Below are positions 15,650 to 24,168 of a stretch of 24,168 nt of DNA, one piece after another. The position numbers and the translations under genes were made by a program. The stretch lies in the IMG/VR virus record IMGVR_UViG_3300033153_001766, positions 1-24,168 of that record, one strand, 5' to 3'. Position 1 is the stretch's first letter, and the number at the start of each line of letters is the position of its first letter. The notes beneath the pieces are model-generated. The model worked only from the letters and a program-made list of their open reading frames with translations, had not been told where the DNA came from and did not search any database. This DNA is from a virus.

Positions 15650-16061
15650 AGGATATTCTCTTAATCACGCATACAAGTTCTATAAGGACAAGTATGGAGA
15701 TGATATAGACAAGGCGACATACAGAGCAGTATGCTGTGCCTTCAACAAAGAAGTTATAAACCAGGCCTTAGAAGGCAAGATGGTTAAGCTCCCACATCGT
15801 ATGGGGAGTATATGGGTGAAGAAGTACCAGATAGATCCAGACAATCCTCCTATTGACTTGAACGAGTCTAAGAAAGCAGGTAAGGTTATCTATCACTTGA
15901 ACTTCCACTCAGATGGTTACACGGCCCGTTGGGCATGGTCTAAGAGAAACAACTTGGTTACCAACCTAATCTACTACTCTTTCCATGCAACTCGAGCCAA
16001 CTCACGAGCGTTAGCAAAGATAATGAAAGACCCTGGTGGTCATAAAAGATACTTCTCATGA
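15633..16061 (+). CDS. HU/IHF-like structural protein
   Basis: A 142-residue protein whose first 65 residues follow the HU/IHF plan: a helix (NHAYKFYKDKYGDDIDKATYR in outline, residues 11-31), a second helix (VCCAFNKEVINQALEGKM, 33-50), then VKLPHRMGSIWVKKY (51-65), matching the HU pattern of G-x-x-V-x-L-x-x-x-G-S/T-[FI]. The rest is a 75-residue extension rich in Arg, Trp and Tyr that HU lacks. An IHF-like gene in the tail cluster is a known hallmark of crAss-like phages. Whether it still binds DNA or serves only as a virion building block is open. It overlaps the previous gene by 17 bases and the next by 4 (ATGA). Confidence 0.7.
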   Translation: MPEVSKGYSLNHAYKFYKDKYGDDIDKATYRAVCCAFNKEVINQALEGKMVKLPHRMGSIWVKKYQIDPDNPPIDLNESKKAGKVIYHLNFHSDGYTARWAWSKRNNLVTNLIYYSFHATRANSRALAKIMKDPGGHKRYFS

Positions 16062-16927
16062 TATACAACATGGAAAAGGTCGACCGTGTCATCTCCAAGA
16101 TCGTTATGGATCTAGGACTTGGTCAGACTGATATACCTTTCGGAGATTTCGTAGAATGGATTGCAGATGCACTTCAGCACATTGGTGCGTATCCACAGTT
16201 TGTGGAGAAGAGTTGTATCATATCAATCAACGACTATTCGGGATTACTTCCTTGCGATACTTACAAAGTCATCAGAATGAAGAAAAGCATGTCGATTCCT
16301 GAAGGGGATATTGACCCTGACGGTGGATTCTACGGAGGTACTTTAGTCAACATGCTTAACAAAGCAGGTGTAGACTATGAATCTTTGGATGCGTATGAAA
16401 GGTATAAGATCATAGCGGTCCCTGGTATTGCTCATGTAGGTTACATCGATGACCTTAGTGTACTAGCTGATAAGTTAGGTTACAACGGTAACTTGATTGG
16501 GAACGCCCCACATACTAGACACACTGCCAATGATTACAACATCAACTTCAACAAGGTTACTACTGGATTTAGATACGGGTTTATCGAACTTCAGTATCTT
16601 TCTTTTGCAACAGATGAGCGTGGATGGCCATTGGTACCGGATGATGTATCTTTCAGAGATGCTTTGTTTTGGAAGTGTGCTTATCACTTAAGTATGAGAG
16701 ACCCTAAGTGTCTCAAGAACCCACGTATGCAGGATATGGAATACTGTCGTCAGATGTGGAATAAGTACTGTGTTCAAGCAAGAGCAGGTGCTAACATGCC
16801 AGATATGGCTACTCTAGAAAGAATCAAGAACCAGTGGTTGAAGTTAATCCCAGAGACTACTCTGGAGAACTACGACTATGCGGGACTTGGTAGACAACAA
16901 AACTTAAACCTTGATGGTAGATTCTAA
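16058..16927 (+). CDS. Tail-connector (tail tubular/P22 gp4-like) ring protein
   Basis: A 289-residue protein just before the huge muzzle-type gene, the position of the gp4-like or tail-tubular-A-like ring protein in crAss-like phages. Residues 5-40 (VDRVISKIVMDLGLGQTDIPFGDFVEWIADALQHIG in outline) form the helical domain typical of that group. Next come beta-rich segments (IISINDYSGLLPCDTYKVIRM) and a C-terminal helical part with conserved-looking DALFWKCAYHLSMRDPK. It should join the portal/ring stack to the muzzle. A second ATG at 16070 is possible. The start overlaps the previous stop by 4 bases and its own stop overlaps the next start as TAATG. The family is inferred from position and helix pattern. 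Confidence 0.7.
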   Translation: MIYNMEKVDRVISKIVMDLGLGQTDIPFGDFVEWIADALQHIGAYPQFVEKSCIISINDYSGLLPCDTYKVIRMKKSMSIPEGDIDPDGGFYGGTLVNMLNKAGVDYESLDAYERYKIIAVPGIAHVGYIDDLSVLADKLGYNGNLIGNAPHTRHTANDYNINFNKVTTGFRYGFIELQYLSFATDERGWPLVPDDVSFRDALFWKCAYHLSMRDPKCLKNPRMQDMEYCRQMWNKYCVQARAGANMPDMATLERIKNQWLKLIPETTLENYDYAGLGRQQNLNLDGRF

Positions 16928-19900
16928 TGGGAGAGCAAAGTAATAAGTTCAAGAAAGGTCTTAACCAAGACATTCACCCAGCTGAGCAAATGGAACAAAC
17001 TTACCGCTCAGCTACCAACTTCACTCTATTAAGTGAACAAGGGAACATCTATGCCCTTACTAATGAGGACGGAACAGTAGTTATTCCTGAGGTAACATTT
17101 CCTCCAGGAAAGAAGCCTATTGGACACAGTGTTCTTAACAACGATATAATCGTCATCTTATGTGACGAAAACGATAACTCTCAGGTGGGTTGGATTAGAG
17201 AAGACTCATCTGACTTACACCCAGTCTATGGATATTATCATCCAGCGGCACCTATTGATCCTAACTTTGATCCTGACACAGATGATCCTTTGGATGTGTG
17301 GCCTGAGGATAACAAGGAGTTTGGGTTTAAACTTACTCATCCGGTTGACTGTGTGAGCAGAAAGCTTATCAATGGTTCAAGAGTATTATACTACACAGAT
17401 AACTTGAATCCTTTTGGTAGAGTAGAACTTGAGGATGCACCTGAGGTGGGGAATGTAGCTGAACAAGCGCGCCTTATCTTTAACCAACAGATTCCTACGA
17501 TCAACTTCAAAGAGATGAGGGAGAACGTAGCTGGTTCATTACGTCCTGGTGTGTACCAATTCATTACTAGATATGTGACAGAAAACGGTGGAAGAACTAC
17601 GTTTGGAATCCCTACTGATCAAATCTCAGTAGTACCTACAACCAAAGACAATGGTGTAGACGCATATCACGGAGAGTTCTACAATAATGAGCAAGTCAAC
17701 AAAAACATTGTTTTAGAACTTACAGGTGTTGATCAAAACTATCAAGAGCTTGAGATCGTTGCTTGTTACTATGAAGGAGGAACTACATTCAACGCTAGAG
17801 TTGTAGCTACGATTCCTATCACAAACGATACGGTAGAATATATCTTTACTGGGCCCGAAACAGGTGAAGAGATCGCTATTACTCGTGAAGAACTTCGTCA
17901 GGTTCCAGTATCATATAAGAGAGCAAAGTGTATCGAACAAAAAGATAACACGCTATTCTTGAGTAACTTGAGCGATAACGATATCGATTCTGATGCGTTA
18001 CAACAAGTTGCTAACAACATGACTGTCTCATATCAGATCAACGAGATATTGTATAGTGGTCGTGATGGTACACCTATCACTAACAATCAAGGAGGATTTG
18101 AGCCTGTTACAATCAGAATACAATCAAACAATCAGATCGTAGTAACTTTCTCTAGTCCAGTTGCTGAGATAGATAGTTTTAATGAGAACAGTTTTAATGA
18201 CCACAATCTTATAGGATTTACACAAGTTAGATACGGTGGTTTAGATCAAACTCTTCTTAAGAACGGAGAGCCTGCTCGAGGAGAGATTGATCACGCAGCA
18301 ACTGCGGTAGGAGATACTGTAGAGATAGATGGTATTACTTTTACTGCTGTAGCATTAGGTGGGATTACAGATCCTGCTTCAGAATTTGAGGTAGATGGAG
18401 TTAATAACACAGCTAGTAACTTAGCTATTGCTATCAATACAAACCTCCTCCTAAACTATTCGGCTACTCTTATTGATAACGGCGGCATAAAAACTTATGT
18501 TGTTTGGAATGGTATAGGAGGTGAAGGTGTAGCTATAAACTACACAGGCGGTATAACCGGAGATGCGACTCTTACAGGAGAAGATACTACTCTCAGTCTT
18601 TACTATGCTACTGATATGGAACGTACAGGGTTTAATCAAATTACTTGGACGTTTGATGGAGTCGGGCAAATTAGTGAGCTTGATGAAGTAAACTTTGCTG
18701 AGATCATAGGAATCTTTGGTTCTAATCAAACAAGTGTGACTGGATCTCCAGCACTTGAAACAGAAGAAACAGAACCTACTGCTACAGACGCAGTTGCTAA
18801 AGGATTCACAGATCATATAGATGAAAAGATTGGGTATGATACCCGTTCATATAGAAGAGGGGAAGTATATTCCCTAGGATTTATGTTACTCTTCAAAGAT
18901 GGTAGTACGTCTTTTGTGTACCATATTCCAGGAAACGACAAATCTGTTTCTACTGTAGGTAAGCACTATCCTGACTTAGGAGGAGCTACTTATCGTACAG
19001 GAAACACAACAGGAGAACTGGGTACTTTTGTATCACAGGCTACTTACCCACGTGACCAAAACTATCCAGGAGATGGTTCGGTCCCAGGAGATGATAATAT
19101 TGCATCTAACCGTAGTACTAGACATCACGTGATGCCTACACTAGAACAAGAACCACACTTCAGATCGGGTGTTGGTGTATCAGTTGTACGTACGCTTGGA
19201 TTAAAGTTTGAGATTGATCCGGCGTTTGACATACCTGCCGGACTTAAAGAAGATGTAGCTGAGATTATTTTCGTGAGAGAAAGACGTAATCTAGACTTAA
19301 ATAAGTCTGTAGTTGCTCAAGGATTAGTTAATCGTTTGGTTGAAACTGCTGACAACTGTGATTCATACGGACGTATGCAAGGAAATGATCAAGATGGGGT
19401 TAAAGGGCATTACTGTTTACAAGAGATGCCTTTCTTTAACAACTTAGAAAGTATGACTGTGTTAGGAGACTCTGCATTCAAGTCTTCCGGACATTCATAC
19501 AGAGGTGTTTGTTGGCCACAGAACAACGGCAACCCTGAGAATAGCTGGTCTCAAAACAACAATCCTAGTTTTCCAGCTCCACATACTTTCTCAAACGGAC
19601 AAAAGATTAATACTAGTATTCGAGGAAACAGAGGATTTTTCCACTGTCCAGAATCTATATTAGCTGCTGACACAGGTATATCTGTGGACGAGCTTAACAC
19701 GGGTGTTCTTAAACCATGGCTTAAATTGACGGGTACTGGGTATGCTACTCGAGCGGCAGGTTGTGTATATGAAGGTGGTGCAGGTACAGACGTTTGTACA
19801 GGATTTGGTTATCAAGATATCCATGGTGACTATAATGGATACGATCCTTCATATGAATACGAAGAAGCTTACAATCGTGTGATCGTAGGTATAGAAAATA

Positions 19901-22032
19901 GACCAGCTGGAGAACAACGTAACAAAGCGATTGAACCAGACTCTGGTGTACCTAATAAAACAACTACTCGTTGGACACAAGGAGGTTGGGAAGTTAAGGT
20001 ATTTAACCCTGCTTCTGGACAACCTAATGATCCAGATCAAGTAGAACACTGGTTTATCGATGGTGGTGGACAGAAGTTATATGTCAATCATGACGTATAC
20101 AGTTGGGATAAAAACGAAATTTGTTTAGATAACTGTAAGAACTCTACTCAAGGAGGATTTGTTAAGGTTGTAGGAACTAACCAACGTATGCGTCCTGGTG
20201 ATACTATGACTATAGCTAACCACTTGTACAACTTAGAAAAAGATAACCCTAACCAGTATGGACAACTTACTCAGGCTACTTACATTCCTTGTGGTAGATC
20301 TGAATTGATTCCAGCTGGTGATACATATGAAACATACTTCTCTGGTGACACATTCATCACGAAGTTCAGTTTTAACACAGCAGGTCTTGTGTTTTATCAT
20401 CCTTATGATAGATTAAGAGGAGCTTCAACAAACTCTCCTAGTGCTACTACATCTCGTCGTAACTACGGACATGTGACGAATGGTAACCAAGGACAAGATC
20501 CTCTTAAAGCTGAAGGATATGATATGCGTGCGTGTCACTACTACTTTGTAGAAAGTGATATTAACACGTACTATAGACATAGACCAGCAGACGAAGAACG
20601 TCAAGATTACTTTCCACATGAGGATGATCCACAAGCACAGTTGGATAACTTCTTTGGATGGGCAGGAAACATTCGTGCATATAACGGATTATATAGTTTT
20701 GAGAACGCTTTGAAAGAATACTTTACAAAAGGTTCTACTCAACAAGAAGTAACTAAGTTTGAGAACAGAACTATATACAGTGAGAAGGCGTTGACTGACA
20801 CTGTAGTAGACTCGTACCGTAGCTTCCTTGTGAATAGCTACTATGATTTACCAGCACATACTGGGCCTATCTGGGATACTTTTATTTTTGGTAACACCTT
20901 GTATATGCACACACCTAAGTCATGTTGGAGAACCTTTGCTGAACCAGCTGCTACGCTAAGCGGAGGTAACATTTCTGACGTTGTACTGGGTACCGGTGCA
21001 TTGTTTGCTCGACCTTCAAGCGAGGTTATGACTACTGATGGAGGCTATGGAGGAACGATTAGTCAGTTCGGAGGAGTTCATACTCATATGGGATATATGT
21101 TCCCTGACGTCTTACAAGGAAAGATCTTCCTTTTAGGTATGTCTAAGAACGGTCCTGTAATGAACGACCTGTCTCTACAAGGACTATATACCTTCTTCCA
21201 CGAGAAGATCCCTGAGGGATTGATCAAAGTAGGTGGTAAGTTTGACTTGTCTAACATCAACAATGATGGAGCTCACTTGATTGATAACCCTTACAACGGG
21301 ATTGGATTCATGGGAGGATACGATTATAAGAGCCGTAGAGCATGGATTGTTAAGCAAGGAGATGAAGGATGGACATTATCTTACTCAGCATTGATGCAGT
21401 CTTGGTCAAGTTTCCATGACTACGCGAAGGATAATGCACCTGATATTATTGTCCCTATGGACAACAGAGTGTTCTTCTTCAAGTTTATCAACGGTGAAGA
21501 GACTGTGCATGAGATGAACATTGGGCCTAAAGGAACATACTTCGGTACAACTTTCGATAGTAAGCTGGAGATGTCAGTTCCAACAGGAGAAGCTATGAGC
21601 TTCACTAACCAGTTGATTCACTCAAACTCACTAAGCAACGGACAGAAACAGAAGGAGGATTTCTTCAAAACCGTACAAGTCACAAGTGACCATCAAAACA
21701 CAACGGAACAAGCTTTCGTAAGTGGGAACAGTTTTGCTCCGGCAAAGCAAGTAAACGAAACGTTTTACAAGTTCCGAAACGATAGATATCAGGTTAGTAT
21801 ACCACGCGATGCCGTAGTGTACAACAACCAGGATATATATGACCTCAACAACATATGGCAACCATACGGTGGTACAGTAGCTATCGATGACCCAAGTGTT
21901 ACAGAGGACTACATAATCAGAGAGCGTATCAAAGGAGAATACGCTGTCTTTAACTACACGTATGACAATACGCCTAACAACGTCTTTGTTCTTCGTGAAA
22001 TAAGAACTATCTTTGAACGTAATATAAGGTAA
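16927..22032 (+). CDS. Giant muzzle/tail-tube-type protein (1701 aa)
   Basis: The largest gene of the window. The N-terminus, KKGLNQDIHPAEQMEQTYRSATNF (residues 9-32 in outline), matches the opening motif of P22 gp10 / T7 gp12-type tail-tube proteins, whose family starts with KGLNQD and a TYRxxxN segment. In crAss-like phages the corresponding protein forms the 'muzzle' at the end of the short tail. The body is beta-rich, as expected for a propeller. Residues about 453-555 look like an inserted Ig-like or adhesin-type domain (VGDTVEIDGITFTAVALGG, then ASNLAIAINTNL, then GEDTTL). The C-terminal part has aromatic, blade-like repeats such as GGYDYKSRRAWIVKQGDEGWTLSYSALMQSW. It starts by TAATG coupling and ends by another TAATG. 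Confidence 0.8.
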   Translation: MGEQSNKFKKGLNQDIHPAEQMEQTYRSATNFTLLSEQGNIYALTNEDGTVVIPEVTFPPGKKPIGHSVLNNDIIVILCDENDNSQVGWIREDSSDLHPVYGYYHPAAPIDPNFDPDTDDPLDVWPEDNKEFGFKLTHPVDCVSRKLINGSRVLYYTDNLNPFGRVELEDAPEVGNVAEQARLIFNQQIPTINFKEMRENVAGSLRPGVYQFITRYVTENGGRTTFGIPTDQISVVPTTKDNGVDAYHGEFYNNEQVNKNIVLELTGVDQNYQELEIVACYYEGGTTFNARVVATIPITNDTVEYIFTGPETGEEIAITREELRQVPVSYKRAKCIEQKDNTLFLSNLSDNDIDSDALQQVANNMTVSYQINEILYSGRDGTPITNNQGGFEPVTIRIQSNNQIVVTFSSPVAEIDSFNENSFNDHNLIGFTQVRYGGLDQTLLKNGEPARGEIDHAATAVGDTVEIDGITFTAVALGGITDPASEFEVDGVNNTASNLAIAINTNLLLNYSATLIDNGGIKTYVVWNGIGGEGVAINYTGGITGDATLTGEDTTLSLYYATDMERTGFNQITWTFDGVGQISELDEVNFAEIIGIFGSNQTSVTGSPALETEETEPTATDAVAKGFTDHIDEKIGYDTRSYRRGEVYSLGFMLLFKDGSTSFVYHIPGNDKSVSTVGKHYPDLGGATYRTGNTTGELGTFVSQATYPRDQNYPGDGSVPGDDNIASNRSTRHHVMPTLEQEPHFRSGVGVSVVRTLGLKFEIDPAFDIPAGLKEDVAEIIFVRERRNLDLNKSVVAQGLVNRLVETADNCDSYGRMQGNDQDGVKGHYCLQEMPFFNNLESMTVLGDSAFKSSGHSYRGVCWPQNNGNPENSWSQNNNPSFPAPHTFSNGQKINTSIRGNRGFFHCPESILAADTGISVDELNTGVLKPWLKLTGTGYATRAAGCVYEGGAGTDVCTGFGYQDIHGDYNGYDPSYEYEEAYNRVIVGIENRPAGEQRNKAIEPDSGVPNKTTTRWTQGGWEVKVFNPASGQPNDPDQVEHWFIDGGGQKLYVNHDVYSWDKNEICLDNCKNSTQGGFVKVVGTNQRMRPGDTMTIANHLYNLEKDNPNQYGQLTQATYIPCGRSELIPAGDTYETYFSGDTFITKFSFNTAGLVFYHPYDRLRGASTNSPSATTSRRNYGHVTNGNQGQDPLKAEGYDMRACHYYFVESDINTYYRHRPADEERQDYFPHEDDPQAQLDNFFGWAGNIRAYNGLYSFENALKEYFTKGSTQQEVTKFENRTIYSEKALTDTVVDSYRSFLVNSYYDLPAHTGPIWDTFIFGNTLYMHTPKSCWRTFAEPAATLSGGNISDVVLGTGALFARPSSEVMTTDGGYGGTISQFGGVHTHMGYMFPDVLQGKIFLLGMSKNGPVMNDLSLQGLYTFFHEKIPEGLIKVGGKFDLSNINNDGAHLIDNPYNGIGFMGGYDYKSRRAWIVKQGDEGWTLSYSALMQSWSSFHDYAKDNAPDIIVPMDNRVFFFKFINGEETVHEMNIGPKGTYFGTTFDSKLEMSVPTGEAMSFTNQLIHSNSLSNGQKQKEDFFKTVQVTSDHQNTTEQAFVSGNSFAPAKQVNETFYKFRNDRYQVSIPRDAVVYNNQDIYDLNNIWQPYGGTVAIDDPSVTEDYIIRERIKGEYAVFNYTYDNTPNNVFVLREIRTIFERNIR
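18175..18200 (+). repeat. Short direct repeat inside the muzzle gene
   Basis: AGTTTTAATGA occurs at 18175-18185 and again at 18190-18200, a 15-base period, encoding DSFNEN-SFNDHN. It lies roughly 80 bases before the inserted-looking domain. It may be a small in-frame duplication. Confidence 0.5.
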
Positions 22033-22112
22033 TGCAAGAAGGAAACATATATGGAGTACAGAAAGTCGAAGAGGACAAGAAGAAGCACGTAACAGATTTG
22101 TTAGTTCTTTAG
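22032..22112 (+). CDS. Short reading frame MQEGNIYGVQ..., likely the true N-terminus of the next gene
   Basis: The ATG at 22032 sits in the TAATG overlap used at four other gene junctions, so translation probably starts here. Yet the frame stops at TAG 22110-22112 after 26 residues. The following 506-residue frame is open upstream to 22028 in another frame and lacks a good ATG. A frame change of minus 1 within 22032-22112, for example at the AAGAAGAAG at 22077-22085, would join MQEGNIYGVQKVEEDK to EEARNRFVSSLEGRALRTNEM. The alternative is that this is a real 26-residue leader peptide. Confidence 0.45.
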   Translation: MQEGNIYGVQKVEEDKKKHVTDLLVL

Positions 22113-22123
22113 AAGGAAGAGCA

Positions 22124-23644
22124 TTGCGTACAAACGAGATGGTTGCACAACAAGCTGAAAATGGTATGAATGCAAAGAACACTATAGTAGCCGAAATCGA
22201 AGGAGATGGAAGCCGAGACTACAATATGGGAATCGGAGAGATTCACACAGATAAAGACTTCAACATTAAAACCGTTGCTGCCGGAGCTAATACTCACGAA
22301 GACGATGGTTTAAAAGTAGTTATGTCTGAAGGTGATGTTGTGTTCCCTACCCAAACTTCAAAGAAAGAATACAAGAAAGTTCTTTCTGATATTCGTCGTT
22401 ATAAATTATATGGCGACGAAAGAGCTAAGAAAAGATTAATCAAGCGTAGAGATTCTCTTCCAACAGATGAGGATTATGGCTATGCTGAAAACGGTTTGCA
22501 CTATCCAGATGGTAACAGCGGACTTGATCCAAAGTATACTTTTGACGGAGTAGGAGAACCAGATAATCCAGATATTGTTGAAGGAGGAAGTAGATCAGGC
22601 ACGTTCGATGAAGAGATGGAAAAAACTATCAGGTCTTTAAGAGCTACTGTTGATAAAGATAAGCTTACTAAAGAAGAGTGGAATGCTCTTTTGGATGAAG
22701 GTCTTGCTGATTCTCCTTTTACTAAACAAGACGTTTGGTCATACTTAGGTAACCAAGGAGATGATGTTGGTACATTCAACAGTGATAACACTGGTATTGG
22801 TAAACTTAGTCAACGTTACTCTAATGCATATAGAGATCCAGGTACAAAGAAAACAGCTGTTGCCAAAGAAGTACCTAAGGCTACTAAGCAAAAGAAAGCT
22901 AAAGAGAAAGATAACAAGGAGAAAGAAGCTGGTAGTGGATCATCTGTTGGGTCTAAGATTTGGCAAGGAGCAAACAATGTCGCTAAGTATTCTAACATTG
23001 CCAACAACATGATCAAGGGAATGTCTCCAGCAGAGAAAGTTACTCGTCGTCAAGTTGAAGGAGAGTTTCAAGACTACAGAGACATGAGTCATCAAGCTAG
23101 AGCGGATGTTCGTGAGAACAGAAACTTTATGATGAGACAAGCTCAAAACAGGGCGTCTAGAAGTGGTCAGTTAGGAACGAATGCCCAGTTAGCAGCACAA
23201 TACGCTAGAAACATGGAGCGTATCAATGAACATGAAGCACAACGTAGATGGCAGACAGATGCTGCTAATACACAGTTGACTAACGAATTAAACCGCATCA
23301 ACACTCAGATTGCTAGAGAGGATGACGACAAAGACGCTATGAACAGAGCTGCTCGAGCTAAATATCAAGACACTGCTATGGCAGAACTTGCTGAAATAGC
23401 TCAGTATAATGAACAAGCAGCCTGGGCTAAACAGTTAGATGCAGCAAAAATGGCTCAAGACCAAGAATCTCTTAAGTACTTAGGTACTAGAAGATATCAC
23501 TTAGATGAGAGTGATGATATTGCTTTCAGAGATCCTACAGCAACAGCTGAGGACGGTCTTCATCACAAAGGAAAAAAGAAAAAGAAACAGTTAGGTCCTG
23601 GTGATTACACTATGTTACCTGACGGAACTATAATATTAAGCTAG
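22124..23644 (+). CDS. Cargo/ejection-type virion protein (start uncertain)
   Basis: 506 residues if counted from TTG 22124, which has AAGGAAG five or so bases upstream; the first ATG is 22139. The first domain contains AENGMNAKNTIVAEIEGDGS and a GDVVFPTQTSKKEYKKVLSDI segment that I associate with the protein following the muzzle gene in crAss-like phages. A lysine-rich disordered linker follows (KQKKAKEKDNKEKEAGSGSS, about residues 254-273), then a long helical Gln/Ala/Arg/Asn-rich region (NRASRSGQLGTNAQLAAQYA) and a basic GKKKKKQ near the end. Such proteins are stored in the tail/capsid and expelled with the DNA. The true N-terminus may lie at 22032, across a frame break. The next gene begins 1 base after the TAG. 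Confidence 0.7.
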   Translation: MRTNEMVAQQAENGMNAKNTIVAEIEGDGSRDYNMGIGEIHTDKDFNIKTVAAGANTHEDDGLKVVMSEGDVVFPTQTSKKEYKKVLSDIRRYKLYGDERAKKRLIKRRDSLPTDEDYGYAENGLHYPDGNSGLDPKYTFDGVGEPDNPDIVEGGSRSGTFDEEMEKTIRSLRATVDKDKLTKEEWNALLDEGLADSPFTKQDVWSYLGNQGDDVGTFNSDNTGIGKLSQRYSNAYRDPGTKKTAVAKEVPKATKQKKAKEKDNKEKEAGSGSSVGSKIWQGANNVAKYSNIANNMIKGMSPAEKVTRRQVEGEFQDYRDMSHQARADVRENRNFMMRQAQNRASRSGQLGTNAQLAAQYARNMERINEHEAQRRWQTDAANTQLTNELNRINTQIAREDDDKDAMNRAARAKYQDTAMAELAEIAQYNEQAAWAKQLDAAKMAQDQESLKYLGTRRYHLDESDDIAFRDPTATAEDGLHHKGKKKKKQLGPGDYTMLPDGTIILS

Positions 23645-23645
23645 T

Positions 23646-24168
23646 ATGGCAGTTAACAGATATATGCAGCCAGTAAAGGCTGACTACTTTCAAACGTATG
23701 TGAGTCAACATGTACCACCTCCATTTGAGTTAATGCAACGAGCACTGGAGAATAAGCAGAAGCACTATGATGTTTTAGCTAAGAACATGGAAGACCAAGA
23801 AGCATTCTTAAATAAGTTGACTGCTTATACAGATGCTGATCAAAGCGAGATTGCTGAAATACGCCAAGGTCTTAGTGATCAACTTCATCAGTTAATGGAT
23901 TCTGGTGACTTAACACAGAACGAGGAACAAATCCGTAAGTTCGGTAGAGCGATAGGCCAAGAGTTTACTGGAGGTCGTTTAGGTGAATTAGTTCGTGGTA
24001 AGCAAGTTGAAGAAGCTTATAACAAGATGAAGTCAAGTAAAGACTTTGCTAAGAATGCGTCTCATACAGATAAACAGTTCTTTCATAATCTAGATCAACG
24101 TAACAGAAAAACCGGAGGAGGAGAGAACGAGTTAGTTCAAATCGCAGGTAGATCTATGTTATCTGAAT
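23646..24168 (+). CDS. N-terminal part of a large cargo/virion protein (cut by window end)
   Basis: Open from the ATG at 23646 to the window edge, 174 residues so far, without a stop. It begins MAVNRYMQPVKADYFQTYVS and continues PPPFELMQRALENKQKHYD, an N-terminus that in Bacteroidota phages often opens very large helical virion proteins encoded after the first cargo gene. The visible part is helical and charged (RQGLSDQLHQLMDSGDLTQ). In crAss-like genomes the following genes encode giant cargo proteins and the virion-packaged RNA polymerase; which of these this is cannot be judged from the N-terminus. It starts one base after the previous TAG. Confidence 0.75.
   Translation, partial: MAVNRYMQPVKADYFQTYVSQHVPPPFELMQRALENKQKHYDVLAKNMEDQEAFLNKLTAYTDADQSEIAEIRQGLSDQLHQLMDSGDLTQNEEQIRKFGRAIGQEFTGGRLGELVRGKQVEEAYNKMKSSKDFAKNASHTDKQFFHNLDQRNRKTGGGENELVQIAGRSMLSE

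Noticed and set aside
22051-22092. ATG at 22051 as the start of the first cargo gene
   Set aside because: It opens a third frame that stops after 13 codons and connects to nothing.
236-23146. Many open frames of 60-180 codons on the minus strand and in alternative plus frames
   Set aside because: They lie opposite or inside well-supported + strand genes, have unnatural composition (rich in Ser, Leu, Cys, His) and fit no operon pattern.
12025-23644. Possible recoding of TAG to an amino acid, known from some crAss-like phages
   Set aside because: TAG ends three genes at sensible places (12025, 14863, 23642), two of them followed by terminators, and no long gene carries TAG inside.
1-24168. 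Defence system, CRISPR array, tRNA, integrase or insertion sequence
   Set aside because: Looked for on both strands; no repeats with spacers, cloverleaf-like segments, recombinase motifs or terminal inverted repeats were seen.

Overview
The window reads as part of the genome of a tailed phage of the crAss-like group (Crassvirales) or a near relative, infecting a Bacteroidota host. The evidence is the gene order and recognisable protein motifs: HU/IHF-like protein, large terminase (Walker A RGGGKS), an 814-residue portal with a Gln/Glu-rich coiled tail, an acidic scaffold candidate, a crAss-type major capsid protein (LTGKMGMREFD motif), ring/connector proteins, a second HU/IHF-like protein, a 1701-residue muzzle/tail-tube-type protein, and helix-rich ejected 'cargo' proteins. 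The host inference rests on TAnnTTTG promoter boxes at three gene starts and few Shine-Dalgarno sites. Every supported gene lies on the + strand. TAA and TAG both act as stops, and I see no sign of stop-codon reassignment.

Layout. (1) 1-2316: small accessory or regulatory genes: the end of an unidentified gene, an 83-residue unknown, a RepL-like winged-helix protein, a calcineurin-type metallophosphoesterase, a small unknown, a second helix-turn-helix protein and a zinc-ribbon protein. (2) 2318-9288: packaging module: two unknowns, HU/IHF-like protein, large terminase, portal, a glycine-zipper protein and a 43-residue lysine-rich peptide. (3) 9367-12027: scaffold and major capsid protein, bounded by a promoter/hairpin region upstream and a strong terminator downstream. 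(4) 12110-14865: capsid/connector-associated proteins, ending in a second strong terminator. (5) 14950-24168: a promoter, then ring protein (split by a frameshift), second HU/IHF-like protein, tail-connector protein, muzzle protein and two cargo-type proteins, the last cut by the window edge.

Genes are packed tightly. TAATG stop/start overlaps occur at 3396, 9155, 12920, 16925 and 22030, and ATGGCTAA overlaps at 297 and 5929, which points to translational coupling. The exceptions are three gaps of about 80 bases (9289-9366, 12028-12109, 14866-14949), which hold hairpins, terminators and promoters. No stretch over 300 bases lacks a gene.

The observations most worth a second look are: a TAnnTTTG-NGT-ATG arrangement repeated at three gene starts, which predicts leaderless mRNAs; a ring protein whose two halves lie in different frames (14950-15649); and a likely second frame break at the start of the first cargo gene (22032-22139). 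I found no defence system, CRISPR array, tRNA, integrase or transposon.
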